Assembly (NCBI GenBank): GCA_029204225.1
Contig: MU835390.1
Location: 1-39,553 of the forward strand
Direction of reading: 5' to 3'
From: Diphasiastrum complanatum
Taxonomy: Eukaryota; Streptophyta; Lycopodiopsida; Lycopodiales; Lycopodiaceae
Length of the DNA: 39,553 bases
The position numbers and the translations under genes were made by a program. The notes beneath the pieces are model-generated. The model was not told the origin of the DNA and made no database searches. It saw only the letters and a list, made by a program, of their open reading frames with translations. This document shows, piece after piece, positions 10,939-21,586 of the stretch (positions within the stretch are counted from its first letter, which is position 1; each line of letters starts with the position of its first letter).

Positions 10939-11620
10939 TGTAAAAATTACAGCAAATAAGGATCCTAAAACACTTGAAATGATGAGGGAAACAATAGATT
11001 ATGATTTCATAAGATTAGCACAAGTTGAACCATCAAAATCTATCAAAAATCTATGCTTGAACCTCACTAAATGGCCCAAATCCTTGAAGAAGGCTTCACA
11101 CGTGTGAAAGTACGGCCTCCCACAGTCTGAGTACTGTACACCAGACCTACATTCAATCCTATAATCATTAGTAATCACAAGTACTCAAACAATTATGAAC
11201 ATAGAGAGCAATTGCACCATTATGAGAGAAAAAACATGAAATTGCTTGACTGATTTTGGTGAGATATCATCACCTATATATACATGATCCATCACGGTTT
11301 TGGGCAGGTATGAGTAGCCCTAAACATATCCCTAATGCTAATTTTGGTGGATCTTTCATCCCTACCAAGTTAGGGTTGGAATCTTGGAGATCCCTCAACA
11401 ATGCAAAAATTACCAAAAATAGCTCCTATTTTTTCTCCCTTGTATCTAAGCATAATTTGGACTCATTCCAAAGGTTCTAACACTTAGGTCTACTTGAGAA
11501 CATCCTTATGAATGGAATCCTATGCTATTTGGAACGTGTGACAAGCCACATCATGACCATCTAACTATTTACAAGTCATATGACCAAAACTAGTCTAGCT
11601 AGAATTGTGAATTTTTAACA
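10939..11620 (-). repeat. 3' LTR of copia-1
   Basis: 682 bp, TG...CA, nearly identical to 16417-17098. Differences seen at 11017, 11277, 11326, 11536 and 11596 relative to 16495, 16755, 16804, 17014 and 17074. A TATATATA sequence lies at 11275-11282, near the middle of the LTR where a promoter is expected. A 74-codon plus-strand frame inside both LTRs is antisense and is not taken as a gene. Confidence 0.95.
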
Positions 11621-11631
11621 CTCCTCCTCAC
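11621..11631 (-). promoter_or_regulatory. Polypurine tract of copia-1
   Basis: The minus strand reads GTGAGGAGGAG directly against the TG of the 3' LTR, the expected site and composition of the plus-strand DNA primer. Confidence 0.85.
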
Positions 11632-11634
11632 TAT

Positions 11635-14600
11635 CTAGCTTGGTTCAATCATTGCTTTACTAATCACTCCAAGTGATGATCTGAACTTCATAAAAGGTGT
11701 CTTTTGAAGTGGTTTAGTAAGTAGATCAGCTACACATTCATTGCTTGGAACATGCTCCAAAGCAATCTCCTTGGCTTGCACCATTTCTCTCACAAAGTGA
11801 TGGCATATCTCAATGTGCTTAGATCTTGCATGGAAGATTGGGTTAGATGCAAGGTGTTGGGCTGATATATTGTCATTGTAGATGATTGGTGCCTCCTCTG
11901 AATCCATGATCTTTAGTTCCACCAATAATCTCTTGATCCAAAGTACCTCCTTTGTAGTGGTTGTCAAAGCTTTGTACTCGGCCTCGGTTGAAGATAGAGA
12001 TATAGTTTCTTGCTTTTTTTGAAAGCCATGAAACCACACCTTCTCCTATGAAAGTTGAATAGGCACTTGTTGATTTCCTATCCCTCTTGTCCCCTGCAAA
12101 ATCTGAATCACTAAATGCATGAAGGTTAATCACATCTCCTCTATATAGAATCCCAAAATCCAATGTACGCGAGATGTATCTTAGAATCCTCTTAGCCTTT
12201 TTCCAATGGATATTCAATGGCTTTTGCATGGATTGGCTCAACCTACATACACTAAAGCTAAGATCTGGTCTAGTTATAGTGATCCACATTAAGGAACCTA
12301 TAAGTTGCCTAAACAAAGTGATGTCCATGAAGGATCTTTCATCATCTTCATTTGGCACTTTTACATCTTGCTCCATTGGTGTGTCAACACTTTTGCATAC
12401 TTCCATCTTAAACTTCTTCAAAAGACTTTGAGCATAGTTTACTTGACTTATAAAGATAAAATCAGACCCTCTAAGTACTTCTATGCCTAAGATGAAGTGA
12501 AGACACCCTAGATCTACCATCTTGAACTCTAAGGATAGATCTATCTTGATTTTTTCAATACCATCAACACTATTTCCACTAATGATGATGTCATCTACAT
12601 AAATGAGTAAAAGTACAATACCAACATCATCAAACTTAATGTAAAGAGTGGGATCATATTCACTTTGAACAAAAGAAAGTGAAATAAGATAGCAATGTAG
12701 TCTTGAATTCCAAGATCTCGAGGCTTGCTTCAAGCCATAGATGCTTCTTTGGAGATGGCATACTTTGTTCTCCATTCCATGCTTGATGAACCCTTGTGGC
12801 TGCTCCATATAGATATCCTCTTCCAAAAAACCATTCAAGAAAGCATTAGAGACATCCATTTGACATAGAATCCATCCAAAATGTGATGCAAGTGCAATGA
12901 TTAGTCTTATTGTGACCATCTTGGCCACGGGTGCAAAAGTTTCCTCATAGTCTATCCCTCTCTCTTGAGCATAACCTTTTGCAACTAATCTTGCTTTATG
13001 TTTGTTAACACTCCCATTTGCATTCAACTTAAGCTTGAAGACCCACTTGCATCCTATTACATTCCTTTGAGGTCTCTCAACAAGCAACCAAGTTTCATTC
13101 TCAATCAAGGCATCATACTCATCCAACATAGCTTTATACCATTCTTTGGAGTTCAATGCATCTTCAACATTAGACGGTTCTTCAAAACTAGATAAAGCAT
13201 AAGAAGTGGATGAGATACCCTCAACTTGCTGTCCTTTGCCTTGATATGTGAGCCTTGATGGCTCCACTTTTGCCCTTAAAGATCTCCTTGGTGTGATAGG
13301 TGGGTTTGGTGCTTGCTCCTCCATGAGCTCCTCCTCAAAACCAAGATCTTGCTCCTCGGCCATCTTCTTCTTGATTGTTGGAGCACTTGAGCCTTCTTCA
13401 AGCATATGCATATGATGTTCATCAAAGATGACATCCCTTGAAACAACAAATTTGTTCAAGGATGGGAGATAGACTTTGTAGCCCTTGCTTGAGCTTGCAT
13501 ATCCAAGCATGATCCCTCTTGTGGAAGATGGATCCTCCTTGGTTCTTGTTTCCAATGGCACATGCACATAACATATACACCCAAAAACTTTCAAGTGATT
13601 AAGATTGGGTTTCTTTCCATACAACATCTCATAAGGAGTTTTGCCTTCAATTGCTTTGCAAGACACCCTATTCATCAAGTAGTTTGCACATACAAGAGAC
13701 TCACCCCAAAAGGATTTGGGCAAACAAGCATCTAATCTTAAAGCCTTAGAACATTCACATAATGTTCTATTCCTTCTTTCAGCAACTCCATTTTGTTGAG
13801 GAGTGTAAGGACAAGAAGTCTCTTTCTTGATCCCTTCCTCCTCACAAAAGGCCTTGAACTCATTGGAGATGAATTCTCCACCATTGTCACTTCTAAGAAT
13901 CTTGATGCTATGATTATGATGCTTTTCCACAAACAACTTGAACTTTACAAAAGTATCAAATACTTGAGACTTGAAGGAAAGTAAGAACACCCAACAATAT
14001 CTTGAGTAGTCATCAATGAAGGTTAAAAACATGGATGAACCTCCATTAGATTTGGTGCTAGCAATGTGCACATCCGAGTGTATGAGTTCAAGAGGATGAG
14101 ATGACTTTGTGATGGAGTTAGGAAACACCTTCTTATGTGCCTTGGATAAGGCACAAGCTTCACAAACCTTGTCTTCCTTCCTAATAGACCTTGGTAGGCC
14201 TAAAGCATACTCCTCCTTGATCATAGCCTCCATGGAACCCGAGTTGACATGTCCAAGTCTTTTGTGCCATAAAGTAAAGGTAGATATCTTGCTCTTCTCG
14301 GCCAACATGACAACATTAGTATCCACAAATGCATCCAGCTTATAAAGTTTGCCAAGTCTAGTGCCCTTAGCCACTATCTTACCCTTCTTCTTGATGAAAC
14401 ATTCATTTGAAGCAAAGTCAACATTGAAACCATTGTCTACCATTTGGCCAACACTTAGTAGATTCTTTGTTATTGTAGGAATGTACAAAACACCTTCTAT
14501 GTTGATCTTTTTGGAAGATCCTAAGCAAAGGGGAATGCTACCAACTCCTTCAATCTTACAAGCTTCATCATTTGCTGTATAGATAGACTTTATAGGTCCA

Positions 14601-15604
14601 TCATAAGATAAGAGAGAAGAGAAAAACTCCCTTTTACTAGTCATGTGTGAACTAGCACCCGAGTCAATCCACCAAGGATCTTCTCCTTTGAAGCTTGTTG
14701 AAGAAAATATGGACATCATGAGAGAGTCCTCATGTGAACTCTCCTCCTCCTCCTCTTTGCTCATGTTGGCTTGGCTTTGATCTTGCTTCCTCTTGAAGCA
14801 TTCCGAGGCATAATGCCCCATCTTGCTACAATAGTAGCACTTCACCTTTGATTTGTCCTTCTTGACTTTGGTGGTTGATGGAGATGCCTTTGGGGGTCCT
14901 TCTTGATCCTCAAGCTTTGTAGACTTCTTGAATGTTGATCCTTTGCCTTTGGACTTGCCTTTTCCTTTGGTGAAGAGAGCTTGGTCATCTCCACCTTGGA
15001 TGGAAAGCCTATCCATCCTCTCTTGCATTTGGCTCCTTCTTGATTCCTCGGCCATGAGCGTGCCTTGGAGTTCTGCAAGTATGGGTATCTTACCCATAAT
15101 TGCATATCCCTGAACCAAATTGTCAAATTCAAAGCTTAGTCCATTCAATATGAGTTGAACAAGCTCTTCATCCTTGATAGGGTCACCTATAAAGGCTAGC
15201 TCTTTGTTCAATTCCTTTACTCTTAGGACAAAAGTATGTGCACTCTCTCCTTTCTTTTGATAGCTTCTATAGATTTGATTCTTCAAAGCTAACATTCTAG
15301 TTTGGTTCTTGGATTCATAGACCTTTTGCAAAGTCTCCCAAGCATCTTGAGCTGAAGTGCAATCTCCTACCTCTCTTAAGAGTTCATTTGCAACATTCAT
15401 TTTTATGCAATGTAGTGCAACATTGCACCTCTTGATGTATTTGGCTTTTTCTTGAGGATGAATAGGTTCACCCTCCTTACCATTTACAATTTCCATCAGA
15501 TCTTGCATGATCATGATATATTCCATTCTAACTTTCCATATGGAATAGTTAGTTTTGTTGAGCCTTTCATTAGTATCCAAAAGATATGCATTTATAGATG
15601 CCAT
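11635..15604 (-). pseudogene. copia-1 gag-pol polyprotein, one frameshift in RNase H
   Basis: Starts with ATG at 15604 (MASINAYLLD). Domains by residue: UBN2 gag about 20-200; zinc knuckle C256-C259-H264-C269; aspartic protease DSG at 314-316 (WWIDSGASSHMT); GAG-pre-integrase with H447, H452, C481, C484; integrase D511, D573, E609 (DD35E spacing); RT about 820-1080 with D917 (QMDVSNAFLNG) and YVDD 1002-1005; RNase H with DSDFAGD near 1166-1172. At residue about 1196 the frame is lost in a run of seven A (plus strand T7, 12014-12020). The rest of RNase H (SLSSTEAEY, YNDNISA) and the C-terminus (VADLLTKPLQKTPF) continue in another frame to 11635. Until 11873 the original frame reads on as nonsense. 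Total about 1320 codons, normal for copia. It makes the virus-like particle and the enzymes for reverse transcription and integration. The single indel could be a real mutation or a sequencing error. Confidence 0.95.
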
Positions 15605-16403
15605 CTAGTCTCCTAATCAAGGACTTGACACAAATGAAGGTTACTTCTATTGATTTGATTGAAGGTCTACCTTATCCCACTTCTTAGGGACCTGAAAATA
15701 TCAGTAATAGACTTCCTATAAAGATCTAAGAATGATCTCTAACAAAATCAAATCATAGAATACTAGAAACAATGCACTTGCTTGATTGAAGTAGACAATA
15801 CTAGTAGAATTGCCCCTCTTTCTATAAAGAACATTAAAGCTTCCGAATGATCTGATCAAGAGTGAATTTCAGCAACCTAATATACTTCCAAAATCACTTG
15901 TAAAAGATCTAAATGGAACTTAATGAGGATGCAACACAATCTACTATCCAATCACAAGCAAAAAATGATCAAAATTGATGAAAAATTGATCTAATTTGGT
16001 GCATAAGTCAAGCAATGGTTGGACTGAACCTAAATCACTTTAGGAGGTGTCTAGTACACCTTAGAACAGCCTTTAAGAGTCCCCAAAACTCTGATCTTCC
16101 CTCTCCTTGAATGCTAGAAAGCCTCCTCTATGAAATCACCTCCAAAACTCGCTTAGAAATCAATGCTTGGAGCAAGCAAAAACTTGCTATCTTGGTAATG
16201 TGAATTGAATTCAACTTTGCCTCTGGTTTTAGACACCTAAACACCTACAAATGAAGTCACACAACACCAATCTCCAATGTATTTGAGTCACTTTGAGTTC
16301 TAGAATCAATACTAGATGCTAAGATCCAATCTACACAAGATTTAGATCAAAAATTGTGATCAAATTGAATGAAAACCAAGGATTTAGCTCATTTCAGCCT
16401 TTA
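15605..16403 (-). other. copia-1 leader between PBS and gag start
   Basis: About 800 bp without a long reading frame between the PBS and the gag ATG. This is longer than in many compact copia elements and presumably carries packaging signals; I see no recognisable motif. Confidence 0.7.
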
Positions 16404-16416
16404 GGCTCTGATACCA
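16404..16416 (-). promoter_or_regulatory. Primer binding site of copia-1 (initiator Met tRNA type)
   Basis: The minus strand reads TGGTATCAGAGCC with no gap after the LTR end. This is the well-known plant copia PBS complementary to the 3' end of initiator methionine tRNA. Confidence 0.95.
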
Positions 16417-17098
16417 TGTAAAAATTACAGCAAATAAGGATCCTAAAACACTTGAAATGATGAGGGAAACAATAGATTATGATTTCATAAGATTGGCACA
16501 AGTTGAACCATCAAAATCTATCAAAAATCTATGCTTGAACCTCACTAAATGGCCCAAATCCTTGAAGAAGGCTTCACACGTGTGAAAGTACGGCCTCCCA
16601 CAGTCTGAGTACTGTACACCAGACCTACATTCAATCCTATAATCATTAGTAATCACAAGTACTCAAACAATTATGAACATAGAGAGCAATTGCACCATTA
16701 TGAGAGAAAAAACATGAAATTGCTTGACTGATTTTGGTGAGATATCATCACCTACATATACATGATCCATCACGGTTTTGGGCAGGTATGAGTAGCCCTA
16801 AACCTATCCCTAATGCTAATTTTGGTGGATCTTTCATCCCTACCAAGTTAGGGTTGGAATCTTGGAGATCCCTCAACAATGCAAAAATTACCAAAAATAG
16901 CTCCTATTTTTTCTCCCTTGTATCTAAGCATAATTTGGACTCATTCCAAAGGTTCTAACACTTAGGTCTACTTGAGAACATCCTTATGAATGGAATCCTA
17001 TGCTATTTGGAACATGTGACAAGCCACATCATGACCATCTAACTATTTACAAGTCATATGACCAAAACTAGTCAAGCTAGAATTGTGAATTTTTAACA
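16417..17098 (-). repeat. 5' LTR of copia-1
   Basis: 682 bp, about 99.3% identical to the 3' LTR. At 16755 a substitution changes the central TATATATA of the 3' LTR into TATATGTA (minus strand), which would affect the presumed TATA box of the LTR that drives transcription. Confidence 0.95.
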
Positions 17099-17103
17099 CA
17101 GCG
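17099..17103. repeat. Target-site duplication CAGCG of copia-1 (right)
   Basis: Matches 10934-10938 and resumes copy A with AACTCACACGG, which in copy C follows without interruption. Confidence 0.95.
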
Positions 17104-17673
17104 AACTCACACGGTATATCTGCATGCTTAGTTACGACAATTTGAGGTGGGTGGCATGTCCAGTAGCCTTGAACTAGCGCAAATATGTCCACCAGTTTAG
17201 CTACGGTTCAGAAACTGGTGGTGAGCTCTTTCATCACGCATGTATGATAGTAAGATGGCGATTTGAGGTGGGTATTATGCCTTTAAGGCAGCATACTACC
17301 ATTCTGACTTCATTCACATATGACTACTTTTCTGCCGATAGTGATCACTCACCCACACTACTATTCCCTCAACAATTTACCCTCCCTCTCTCCCTTCTTC
17401 TTCAGGACATCCAATACACAGAGACCTATCCGATCTCTGAGCAGACACAAACAAAGAAAATTCATCTACTAACACAATTAAAAAGACATCCTCTCCACGC
17501 GACGGGAAGATCCGAAAAGCTGGACGTGCATTCAAACCCACTCACACAAAGCGTTCCCCAAAATCCAAAGACCCTACCACTCGAACATCTAAATCTCACT
17601 CTCAACACATCCCAACATTAATCAATCACACATCACCACCAATGCGTAAGAACAATCAACTCTAGGAGGGACA
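17104..17673 (-). repeat. LTR-family copy A, part 2
   Basis: Continues copy A after the copia-1 insertion and matches copy C at 28977-29334 and again at about 30132-30371; the gap in C is the inserted 797-bp sequence. The match ends at GGGACA (17671-17673), the same word that ends copy C, so this is taken as the LTR end. The plus-strand open frame at 17244-17621 is partly conserved with copy C (29117-29455) but diverges after a tandem duplication there, so it is not annotated as a gene. Confidence 0.7.
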
Positions 17674-18582
17674 CCAAAAGGTCATTCCCTCACGTAACAT
17701 GCAAAGCAAAAGTTGTCTCTCCCATTTATAGGCATCCTTCAATCCTCCCATTCAATCTTGTCACTTCTCATACCTTTCATGCCATGCATCCCGCTTTGTA
17801 CAAGGTCTTTAACTTGGGATTGGACTTGAAGTGGTACCCAGTTTGTCTTGAAAAGATGTTTTGGGTCACTGGTACCGGGGTACCACTTGTGTGAGCCACC
17901 TCCCTTTGTTGCACTTGTGGGTGGTATAAGTGGAAAGTACTTCACTTGATTACCTTTTTTAATTGGGTAGTCCTTATGACCACTTGTGGTCAACTCCTAT
18001 CACTTTTAGGTAGGATATTTTTATCAAGTGGATTTGGCCTCTTCTTTGTATTTTTCTTTTGCGTGTTCATGGCCCATTGTCAAGTTGTCGAGGTGATTTG
18101 TCTGTTGGGGGGCCGCTTCGACTTGCACTAGAACTTGCCTATATTTTTGTTACAGTTTCCTTGACCTTGTCTCATAATTTTTGGCCATTTGTTGCAAGTT
18201 GATTTTCTCATTGCCGGTTTTCATGTATCGTTATTGGCGAGCACTCATGACTTGAGATTTCTTTAAGGCAACCGCTTCCCTAAAAAACACAGCAAGAAAT
18301 TTGTATATTAATAAAAAGTAAGGGAGTACATTGAAAAATTTGCTAGGCCATGCCGGCTAGTATAATTGGGCCAATTCTAAGGCCGTAAACTATTCTATGG
18401 GCCATTTCTAAGGCCTCAAAATTTTCTCTAGCCACGTTTTGGGCGGGCTGGGACCCATATCTATAGGCAACTTTGTGCCGCTTTTACCATTAACAGTCGG
18501 GTTTTACATGCCGATGTCTTACAAAATTGTGAAAATCGCTTAAAACATAGCCCAATTTTTCATGCAAAAATCTCGGCTAACA
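17674..18582 (+). other. Probable LTR of another retroelement; one unrecognised minus-strand frame
   Basis: The right end, CGGCTAACA at 18574-18582, is followed at once by a PBS-like sequence, so an LTR read on the plus strand ends here. AATAAA at about 18311 may be its polyadenylation signal and CCATTTATAGG near 17723 a TATA box. The left end is not fixed; TGTTACAG at 18148 is one candidate, the end of copy A at 17673 another. A minus-strand frame at 17739-17993 (84 codons, with SHKWYPGTSDPKHLF) resembles no protein I know. Confidence 0.4.
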
Positions 18583-18600
18583 TTGGCGACTTCACTGGGG
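18583..18600 (+). promoter_or_regulatory. PBS-like sequence after an LTR end
   Basis: TTGGCGACTTCACTGGGG follows CTAACA. A TGG-initial sequence right after an LTR ending in CA is the hallmark of a tRNA primer site. It is not the initiator-Met type of copia-1; which tRNA it would use I cannot say. Confidence 0.5.
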
Positions 18601-19139
18601 AGTGTCTTCCCCACATGGACGAACTTAGAATGCTCCTGGTGGTGAATCCAATATTGTGGGCTCAGCACCCTTGCTAGGTGATGTTAACCATGAAGATCTT
18701 GTATGGTATCTACACTCACTTTCTTCCCATGGCCATTGGTTGAGCCCTTAGGATCCATCTGCACCTAGTTGGTCTTACTGCAAGATCTTCAAGTAATCTG
18801 GTGCCTTCATACCTGCATTAAAACCCATCCGTGATCTACATGGCAAATGTTCATGATCCCATCGAATTTAAGAAATTTCCAATATCAGACCCATGCATGG
18901 AGGGATATGCAAATGCAATTCTCAACGTTATTGGTGGATTGACATGGATGTAGGTCACCGATACTATGTCTAACATTGTCTAATTAATGTGTGTACATGC
19001 ATTATAGATCTACAATTTCAAAGAGATGTGATTGATCAGATCTAGACCTATAAAATCATGAAGATTTTCAACATCTAATCCATGTGTCTGATCTAAACAG
19101 CCAGGAGATCTATGAAACATAAATTGTACACTGCTCATC
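18601..19139 (+). other. Leader-like DNA, possible truncated gag start
   Basis: Downstream of the PBS-like site an ATG at about 18840 opens a 37-codon frame (MANVHDPIEFKKFPISD...) that ends at TAG. Its place and polar start fit a gag N-terminus cut short, but no conserved domain is visible. The rest has no gene. Confidence 0.25.
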
Positions 19140-19550
19140 AAGAACAACACCCGCCGTGATTTGCGACATGAATCGCGAGCTTAATTTTTTTTTAATTCGT
19201 CGCGAACGTTAGAAAAACACGTCGCTATAAAGTCGTCGGAATCCGATCACTTTAAAACACGTCGCAATCCGACAAGCACAACGTGCCGGATTCCGGAACA
19301 GAAAATCCCGATGACAGAAAGTCGTTCTGACGTGGACGTCGCAAAAGAAGTGATGTGGACGTCGCATTGCGACGTCCCGGAACCCTGTCGGATTCTGACA
19401 TCTGTAAACACAAAATGATGCTAAAATTTTCCCAACGGATGTCCGACGCCCATCCGACGTCCATCCGACGTATACTTGGACATCAGATTCTGACGTCCCA
19501 CTTAGTTGTCGGAATCCGATGTCTGTTAACAGAATGATAAAAAAAAGGTC
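19140..19550. repeat. CpG-dense block with repeated TCGGAATCCGA / TCCGACG words
   Basis: By hand count about 43 CpG in about 410 bp, against very few in the flanking AT-rich DNA. TCGGAATCCGA occurs near 19239 and 19509, with variants (GTCGCAATCCGAC, GTGCCGGATTCCGG, CTGTCGGATTCTGAC) between, and CATCCGACGT is repeated near 19450-19470. Short, CG-rich, near-palindromic repeats like these are known in the subterminal regions of plant En/Spm (CACTA) transposons, and a CACTA transposase remnant starts about 280 bp downstream; the link is an inference. Open minus-strand frames across it are by-products of composition. Confidence 0.55.
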
Positions 19551-19555
19551 CGACG

Positions 19556-19752
19556 TGTTTGGCAGCACAAACAGTAGAGATTGCATTGTAGATTAGGCAG
19601 GATGGCAGTAGAATGTGCTGGTTCCAAGTGTGGGAGGCTCGCAATCAGGTGTTTACTGATTCTCATCTGTGCGTGCTCTTCTCTCCATCTCTAGTCTTGA
19701 TCAATCTATCATCTGGAGGTCCAACGAACTCACACGGTAGTGCTTAGTCACA
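19556..19752 (-). repeat. LTR-family fragment E (direct part)
   Basis: Matches copy C around 28815-29012, copy A around 10780-10938 plus 17104-17130, and copy D around 22260-22450. E and D share variants absent from A, B and C (GGCAGCACAAACA, GGCAGGATGGCAG, GGCTCGCAATC), so they form a subfamily. Confidence 0.75.
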
Positions 19753-19826
19753 TGTTTGAACCGTAGCTAAACTGGTGGACAGATTTGTGCTAGTTCAAGG
19801 CTACTGGACATGCCACCCACCTCAAG
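19753..19826 (+). repeat. LTR-family fragment E (inverted part)
   Basis: Reads TTGAACCGTAGCTAAACTGG ... GGACATGCCACCCACCTCAA, the reverse complement of 17145-17212 in copy A (and 29017-29085 in copy C). It abuts the direct part of E, so a piece that belongs just downstream has been inverted. Confidence 0.8.
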
Positions 19827-21586
19827 AACTTGTATAAATGTGTTATTTCAATTTTTTTATGTGTTAAACAACCGAATGTACTATCAATCTTGCAGGTGGA
19901 TTTCCTCGAAAGAAATAAAAAATAGTGAATTGGATTCCATGAAAATCCAAACGATCAAAATGGTATGTTTGTTGGAAAGAGATTTTCCAACTTCCATTTT
20001 GGATATACAAGTTCATCATCTAGTGCATTTGGTCGAAGAAGTATCAATTGCAAGACTTGTGCACACGAGATGAATGTTCTACCTTGAGCGCTTTATGAAA
20101 GTTTCGAAGGGCTTTGTGAGACAAAAGACAAGGCCAAAAGGTAGCATTGCAGAAAGTTGGCTTGTACAGGAATCTTTGTTTTATATCACCAAAATAATCT
20201 CACAATTGCATCCTGCAAGTCCAAAAATGTGGTGTGAAGAAGAAGATGAGCGTGTTAAGCGTCGAATACCAATAGGAAATGGTTTGCAAAAGAGACTTTC
20301 ACCTCCATTAAAAGAGAAAATTGACACATTCATATTATATAATTGTGGACAAATGGAAAAGTGGATTCCAAGGTATGAAGAAGCCAAAAAGGAAAGAAAC
20401 ATACCATTGAAACGAAGAAGAAATATCAATCGAAGAAGAAGAAGGGCATTGGAGAATGACGAACCTTTGGAGCCTTTACCTTCAGAATGCTCTCGTAAAT
20501 GGGTTTTTGATACGATGCTAAAAGCATCCGAAAACGGAGAAGAAGTGACTGAATTAGAATGGAAATTTGTTCGCGGATGTGGATGGAAGGTTAGTGTATA
20601 TAATATTGTTTTTGTGAAGTTTTGTTTTTGTACTACTCAATATAGTATTTCTAATTACACTCATTTGTTTTTTTTTTTTTTTTTTTTTGTGTTTTAGTAT
20701 ATATCATACATTGCCATGTGGACATATGGACACCATTACCATGTTGAGAGAGTTGACAACAAGCGACGTACATATGATTGTGGTATAATGGCCAACTTTC
20801 AACAAGAGAGTCGTTCTAGTGCGAGGGACCCTAATGTTATTTCAAGCGACCTAGACTATGTCGGCACATTGCAACATATTTATGAAGTCGATTACGAGAC
20901 TAACGACAAATACTTTATTTTTGACGTAAAATGGTTTAAGGTCATATATCGTGGAAGCAACGCCACGATTAGAAATGGTAACTCAAAGTTTTTTCAAATC
21001 AACTCAACAAATTGTATATCGATGGACTCTCATGACACTTTAGTATTGCCATGACATTGCGAACAAGTGAGACTCTAAAATTTCAATGTCATTAATGCAA
21101 TCCAATTATTTATGTATCAATATTATAAGACTAACTTAATTTTTTTAATTCTTTGGTAGATTACATTCCATCCAGATCGAATAGACCCAAGATGGTGGTA
21201 TGTGATCCAACTTAATGCAAGAAAACAACGCGTGTTTGAAGGAAAATATATTCTTGAATTGGATACACACGATGAACCACCACCCAATTTTGACGACGTT
21301 TTGGAAGAACCTGAACCACTCATCCAAACTCCAAATGATGGGAGAAGAAGGTACACATGGAAATGATGAGATTCCTATGATCGTACAAGACCAAATTGGG
21401 AGTAATTTAAGGTCCCCACGTTTGGATGAGATAGAATTAGAAGAAGAAGAGATTGAATATGAGGGTAGCTCACATCATCAAAGAGACAAGATCGGAAATT
21501 TACGATTATACCTAGACCTAGATTCAAATGAGTGTCAAGACTTGTGTGATGACAAAAATGATGTAAATGATGAGAATGATCTATGA
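19827..21586 (+). pseudogene. En/Spm (CACTA) transposase-region remnant, DUF4218 and DUF4216 type
   Basis: Exon-like part 1 (about 19898-20588) encodes LLERDFPTSILDIQVHHLVHLVEEV, VHTR, stop, MFYLERFMKVSKGFVRQKTRPKGSIAESWLVQE, the DUF4218 pattern found next to plant tnp2 transposases. The stop (TGA, 20071-20073) sits where the family has Trp (HSRWMYPFERYMK), so TGG became TGA. A GT-AG intron of about 110 bp (20589-20699) with a long T tract follows. Part 2 (20700-21067) encodes MWTYGHHYHVE, TYDCGIMANF, YVGTLQHIYEVDY and FDVKWF, the DUF4216 pattern; a second TGA lies at about 21052. A second intron (about 21068-21161) leads to ITFHPDRIDPRWWYVIQ and an acidic tail. The N-terminal transposase (tnp2) part is absent, so it is a dead 3' remnant. 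Confidence 0.8.

Larger units (their letters stand above)
10939..17098 (-). mobile_element. Young, nearly intact Ty1/copia retrotransposon (copia-1), 6160 bp
   Basis: Complete structure on the minus strand: 682-bp 5' LTR (16417-17098), PBS for initiator-Met tRNA, leader of about 800 bp, gag-pol, purine-rich PPT, and 682-bp 3' LTR (10939-11620). LTR ends are TG/CA within inverted repeats TGTTAAAAATT/AATTTTTACA, and a 5-bp CAGCG duplication flanks it. I count about five differences between the LTRs (0.7%), so insertion was recent. It sits inside LTR copy A, splitting it; the related uninterrupted copy C shows the empty site. One homopolymer frameshift in RNase H is the only coding defect I found. 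Confidence 0.95.

Noticed and set aside
11256-11480. 74-codon plus-strand frame repeated at 16734-16958
   Set aside because: Both lie antisense inside the two LTRs of copia-1; identity is explained by the LTRs.
17244-17621. 125-codon frame partly shared with 29117-29455 as a possible conserved gene
   Set aside because: The match follows from LTR copies A and C being related; a tandem duplication and an insertion break it in C, and no domain is visible.
19209-19586. 125-codon minus-strand frame in the CpG-dense block
   Set aside because: Compositional; repeated words give repetitive peptides and no domain.
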